Source: Xanthobacteraceae bacterium (GTDB lineage Bacteria > Pseudomonadota > Alphaproteobacteria > Rhizobiales > Xanthobacteraceae). From it: 57,365 bases of DNA. The notes under the pieces are model-generated. The model had not been told where the DNA came from. It ran no database searches and saw only the letters and a list, made by a program, of their open reading frames with translations. The translations under genes were made by a program, and so were the position numbers. The stretch covers positions 1-57,365 of the forward strand of contig JAQGJU010000128.1 in NCBI GenBank assembly GCA_028290465.1, read 5' to 3'. Shown one piece after another: positions 54,878-57,365 of this stretch. Numbering within the stretch: the stretch's first letter is position 1; every line of letters begins with the position of its first letter.

Positions 54878-57365
54878 ATGTCCGGCTATATCGAATTTGC
54901 CGCCGCGTCGAATTTCTCGTTCCTGCGCGGCGCGTCGCATCCTCAGGAACTGATCGCCGAAGCGGCGAATCTCGGACATGCCGGATTCGGGCTGTGCGAC
55001 CGCAATTCGGTCGCCGGCCTGGTGCGCGCCTATTCGATGAAACGCGAGAACAACCTGCCGATCGTCTATCACCCCGGCGCGCGGCTGGTGTTCGTCGACG
55101 GCACGCCGGACATTCTGATCTATCCACGCGACCGTGCGGCTTGGGGCCGGCTGTGCCGCCTGCTCACGGTTGGAAACCTGCGGGCGCCGAAGGGCGATTG
55201 TTTTCTATTCGTCGAGGATCTGTTCGGCCACATCGAAGGCCTCGAACTGATCGTGATGGCGCAGTCGTCTTCCGCGCCGCGCCCGCTTCCCTATCCTGTC
55301 CTGCCGGAAACGGCAGTCGACAACGACAAGCCCCTCGATCTGCTGCGTCGCCTGCGCACCGCCGCGCCGGGCCATGTCCGGCTCGCCGCCGCGATGCTGT
55401 ACCGCGGCGATGACCGCGCCCGGCTGGCCCGCACGGCCGCCCTCGCCAATGAGGCCCGCGTGCCGCTGATCGCCGTCAACGACGTGCTGTATCATCACCC
55501 CGATCGCCGGCCCTTGCAGGACGTGCTGACCTGCATCCGCGAGCACACCACCATCGACCGGGCCGGCCGGCTGCTGGCCGCCAATGCCGAGCGACATTTA
55601 AAGCCGCCGGCCGAGATGGCGCGGCTGTTCCGCGACGCGCCGGACGCGATCGAAGAAACCTTAAGGCTGAGTGCGGCGCTGGCGGCCTCTTCGTTCTCGC
55701 TTGGAGAACTGGGATATGAATATCCGGACGAAGCCCTCGCCGGCTTTGCATCCGCGCAGGAAGCGCTGGCGCATCTCACGCAGGAAGGCGCCGCGAAGCG
55801 CTATCCGGATGGCGTACCCAACAACATTCGCGCCACCCTCGATCACGAACTGGCACTGATCGCGCGGCTCAAATATGCGCCGTATTTTCTCACCGTACAC
55901 AAGATCGTGCAGTTCGCCCGAAGCCAAAATATCCTGTGCCAGGGTCGCGGCTCGGCGGCGAATTCGGCAGTGTGCTTCTGCCTCCACATCACCGAGGTCG
56001 ATCCGAAGCGTGGCGATCTATTATTCGAGCGCTTTATTGCGGAGGATCGCCGAGAACCGCCGGACATCGATGTCGACTTCGAGCACGACCGGCGCGAAGA
56101 GGTGATCCAACACATTTATAGCGACTATGGCCGCGATCGCGCCGGCATCGCGGCGACCGTCATCTCCTATCGCGGCCGTTCGGCCTTGCGCGATGTCGGC
56201 AAGGTGTTCGGCCTGTCGGCCGACACCATCGGAGCGCTGGCTTCCTCGCTGTGGGGCATGGGCGGCAAACATCTGCGAAACACCGACGTCACCCGCGCCG
56301 GGCTGAGCCTGGAAAGCCCGCGCGTCCAAATGGTGCTGGATCGCGTGGACGAGATCATGGGTTTCCCGCGTCATCTGTCGCAGCATGTCGGCGGCTTCGT
56401 GATCGCGCGCGGCCGGCTTGATGAATCGGTGCCGATTATGAACGGCGCGATGGACGAGCGTACCCATATCGAATGGGACAAGGACGATCTCGACGCCGTC
56501 GGCATGATGAAGGTCGATGTGCTCGGCCTCGGCATGCTGACCTGCCTGCGCAAGGGCCTCGATCTGCTGGCGAAGCATTACAATCTCGGCAAACGTGTTC
56601 CGCCCGGGCAGGCGCGCGAACCAGGACCGCCGCTACGCTACGATCTTTCCGATATTAGGGATGAAGACGAAGCTGTTTACGACATGCTGTGCCGCGCGGA
56701 CTCGATCGGCGTATTCCAGGTCGAAAGCCGGGCGCAGATGTCGATGCTGCCGCGGCTCAGACCGAGAGAATTCTACGATCTGGTCATCGAAGTCGCGATC
56801 GTGCGGCCCGGGCCGATCCAGGGCGACATGGTGCATCCCTATCTGCGCCGCCGGCAAGGCATCGATAAAGTCGTCTATCCGAAACCGGAAATGAAAGCCG
56901 TGCTCGGCAAAACGCTGGGCATCCCGCTGTTCCAGGAACAAGCGATGCGCATCGCTATCGTGGCCGCCGGCTTCACGCCGGTGGAGGCCGATCGGCTGCG
57001 CCGCGCCATGGCGACATTCCGCCGTGTCGGTACCATCGGCACGTTCCAGCGCAAGATGATCGACGGCATGGTGAAGAACGGCTACGACGCGGCCTTCGCC
57101 GAGCGTTGTTTTCGCCAGATCGAAGGCTTCGGCGATTACGGCTTTCCCGAATCGCACGCAGCGAGCTTCGCGCTGCTGGCTTATGCGTCGGCATGGTTGA
57201 AGCATCACCATCCGGCCGCATTCGCATGCGGATTGCTGAACAGCCAGCCGATGGGCTTCTACGCCCCGGCACAGCTCGTCCAGGACGCCCGTCGCCACGG
57301 CGTCGAAGTGCTGCCGCCGGACGTGACGGCAAGCGACTGGGATTGCTCGCTGGATACGAATTGGG
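54878..57365 (+). CDS. dnaE2: DnaE2 (ImuC) error-prone DNA polymerase III alpha, partial
   Basis: The first 829 codons of the error-prone alpha subunit; the frame is open to the window edge, and full-length proteins are about 1,050-1,100 residues. The PHP-like N terminus ([21 protein letters not shown]) has Ala where many relatives have the first PHP histidine. The palm holds [16 protein letters not shown] and [15 protein letters not shown], and further on [20 protein letters not shown] and [15 protein letters not shown]. It follows imuB by 30 bp and completes the SOS cassette. Confidence 0.93.
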   Translation, partial: MSGYIEFAAASNFSFLRGASHPQELIAEAANLGHAGFGLCDRNSVAGLVRAYSMKRENNLPIVYHPGARLVFVDGTPDILIYPRDRAAWGRLCRLLTVGNLRAPKGDCFLFVEDLFGHIEGLELIVMAQSSSAPRPLPYPVLPETAVDNDKPLDLLRRLRTAAPGHVRLAAAMLYRGDDRARLARTAALANEARVPLIAVNDVLYHHPDRRPLQDVLTCIREHTTIDRAGRLLAANAERHLKPPAEMARLFRDAPDAIEETLRLSAALAASSFSLGELGYEYPDEALAGFASAQEALAHLTQEGAAKRYPDGVPNNIRATLDHELALIARLKYAPYFLTVHKIVQFARSQNILCQGRGSAANSAVCFCLHITEVDPKRGDLLFERFIAEDRREPPDIDVDFEHDRREEVIQHIYSDYGRDRAGIAATVISYRGRSALRDVGKVFGLSADTIGALASSLWGMGGKHLRNTDVTRAGLSLESPRVQMVLDRVDEIMGFPRHLSQHVGGFVIARGRLDESVPIMNGAMDERTHIEWDKDDLDAVGMMKVDVLGLGMLTCLRKGLDLLAKHYNLGKRVPPGQAREPGPPLRYDLSDIRDEDEAVYDMLCRADSIGVFQVESRAQMSMLPRLRPREFYDLVIEVAIVRPGPIQGDMVHPYLRRRQGIDKVVYPKPEMKAVLGKTLGIPLFQEQAMRIAIVAAGFTPVEADRLRRAMATFRRVGTIGTFQRKMIDGMVKNGYDAAFAERCFRQIEGFGDYGFPESHAASFALLAYASAWLKHHHPAAFACGLLNSQPMGFYAPAQLVQDARRHGVEVLPPDVTASDWDCSLDTNW

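Overview
The window reads as a chromosomal segment of a GC-rich alphaproteobacterium of the order Hyphomicrobiales (Rhizobiales), probably near the Bradyrhizobium/Pseudolabrys/Xanthobacteraceae cluster. Pointers are the GAAC-N7-GAAC SOS operator before imuA-imuB-dnaE2, an Irr-type iron box before bfd, an EcfG-type promoter (GGAAC-N16-CGTT), an alphaproteobacterial RpoH, alphaproteobacterial SerC and DUF3422/DUF4139 proteins, and intergenic palindromic repeats of the kind common in Bradyrhizobiaceae. The taxon is inferred from gene content only. About 50 protein genes were placed, nearly all with start codons trimmed to a plausible ribosome binding site.

Layout. 1-3 kb: a candidate structured RNA on the minus strand, a small membrane protein, rluD and rpoH. 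3.1-8.5 kb: a type I secretion pair (membrane fusion protein and ABC exporter) divergent from an RTX protein whose C-terminal part looks like a PhoX/DUF839 phosphatase; a Pho-box-like repeat lies between them. 8.7-13.4 kb: DoxX and a PaoABC-type molybdenum aldehyde oxidoreductase. 13.5-25 kb: housekeeping and envelope genes (LtrA, purA, DUF4139, serA, serC, two outer membrane beta-barrels) and a small HicA-like/histone-H1-like fusion. 25.4-32.5 kb: bfr, bfd, a TctC-type binding protein, glmM, a small EcfG-linked stress protein and lutABC.

32.6-35.1 kb is a lower-GC scar: a degenerate tRNA 3' end, two secreted proteins of unknown role, and an RND efflux gene cut after about 176 codons and joined in frame to the tail of an IS110-family transposase. 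35.3-36.2 kb holds phoH with a TTG start behind a foldable leader. 37.8-43.4 kb is a cyanate module (binding protein, permease, ATPase, cyanase) facing a PAS/AAA+ sigma-54 activator; a near-consensus -24/-12 promoter and an inverted repeat between them link the two. 43.5-49.5 kb is a second uptake/catabolism operon (binding protein, CobW-type GTPase, dihydroorotase/hydantoinase-like amidohydrolase, permease, ATPase) divergent from an IclR regulator with an operator-like palindrome. 49.8-57.4 kb holds DUF3422, a hydrolase-OsmC fusion, and the SOS mutagenesis cassette imuA-imuB-dnaE2, the last gene running off the window.

The most useful regulatory reading is that separate signals each sit before the module they would be expected to control: phosphate (secretion pair and phosphatase), iron (bfd), DNA damage (imu cassette), nitrogen/sigma-54 (cyanate) and general stress (the 71-residue protein). 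All of these are motif reads by eye and none has been tested. I did not find a clearly new multi-gene defence or signalling system. The best novelty candidates are the cyanate activator with an altered GAFTGA loop, the CobW-linked amidohydrolase operon, the N-terminal-RTX phosphatase, the phoH leader and the minus-strand RNA near the left end.
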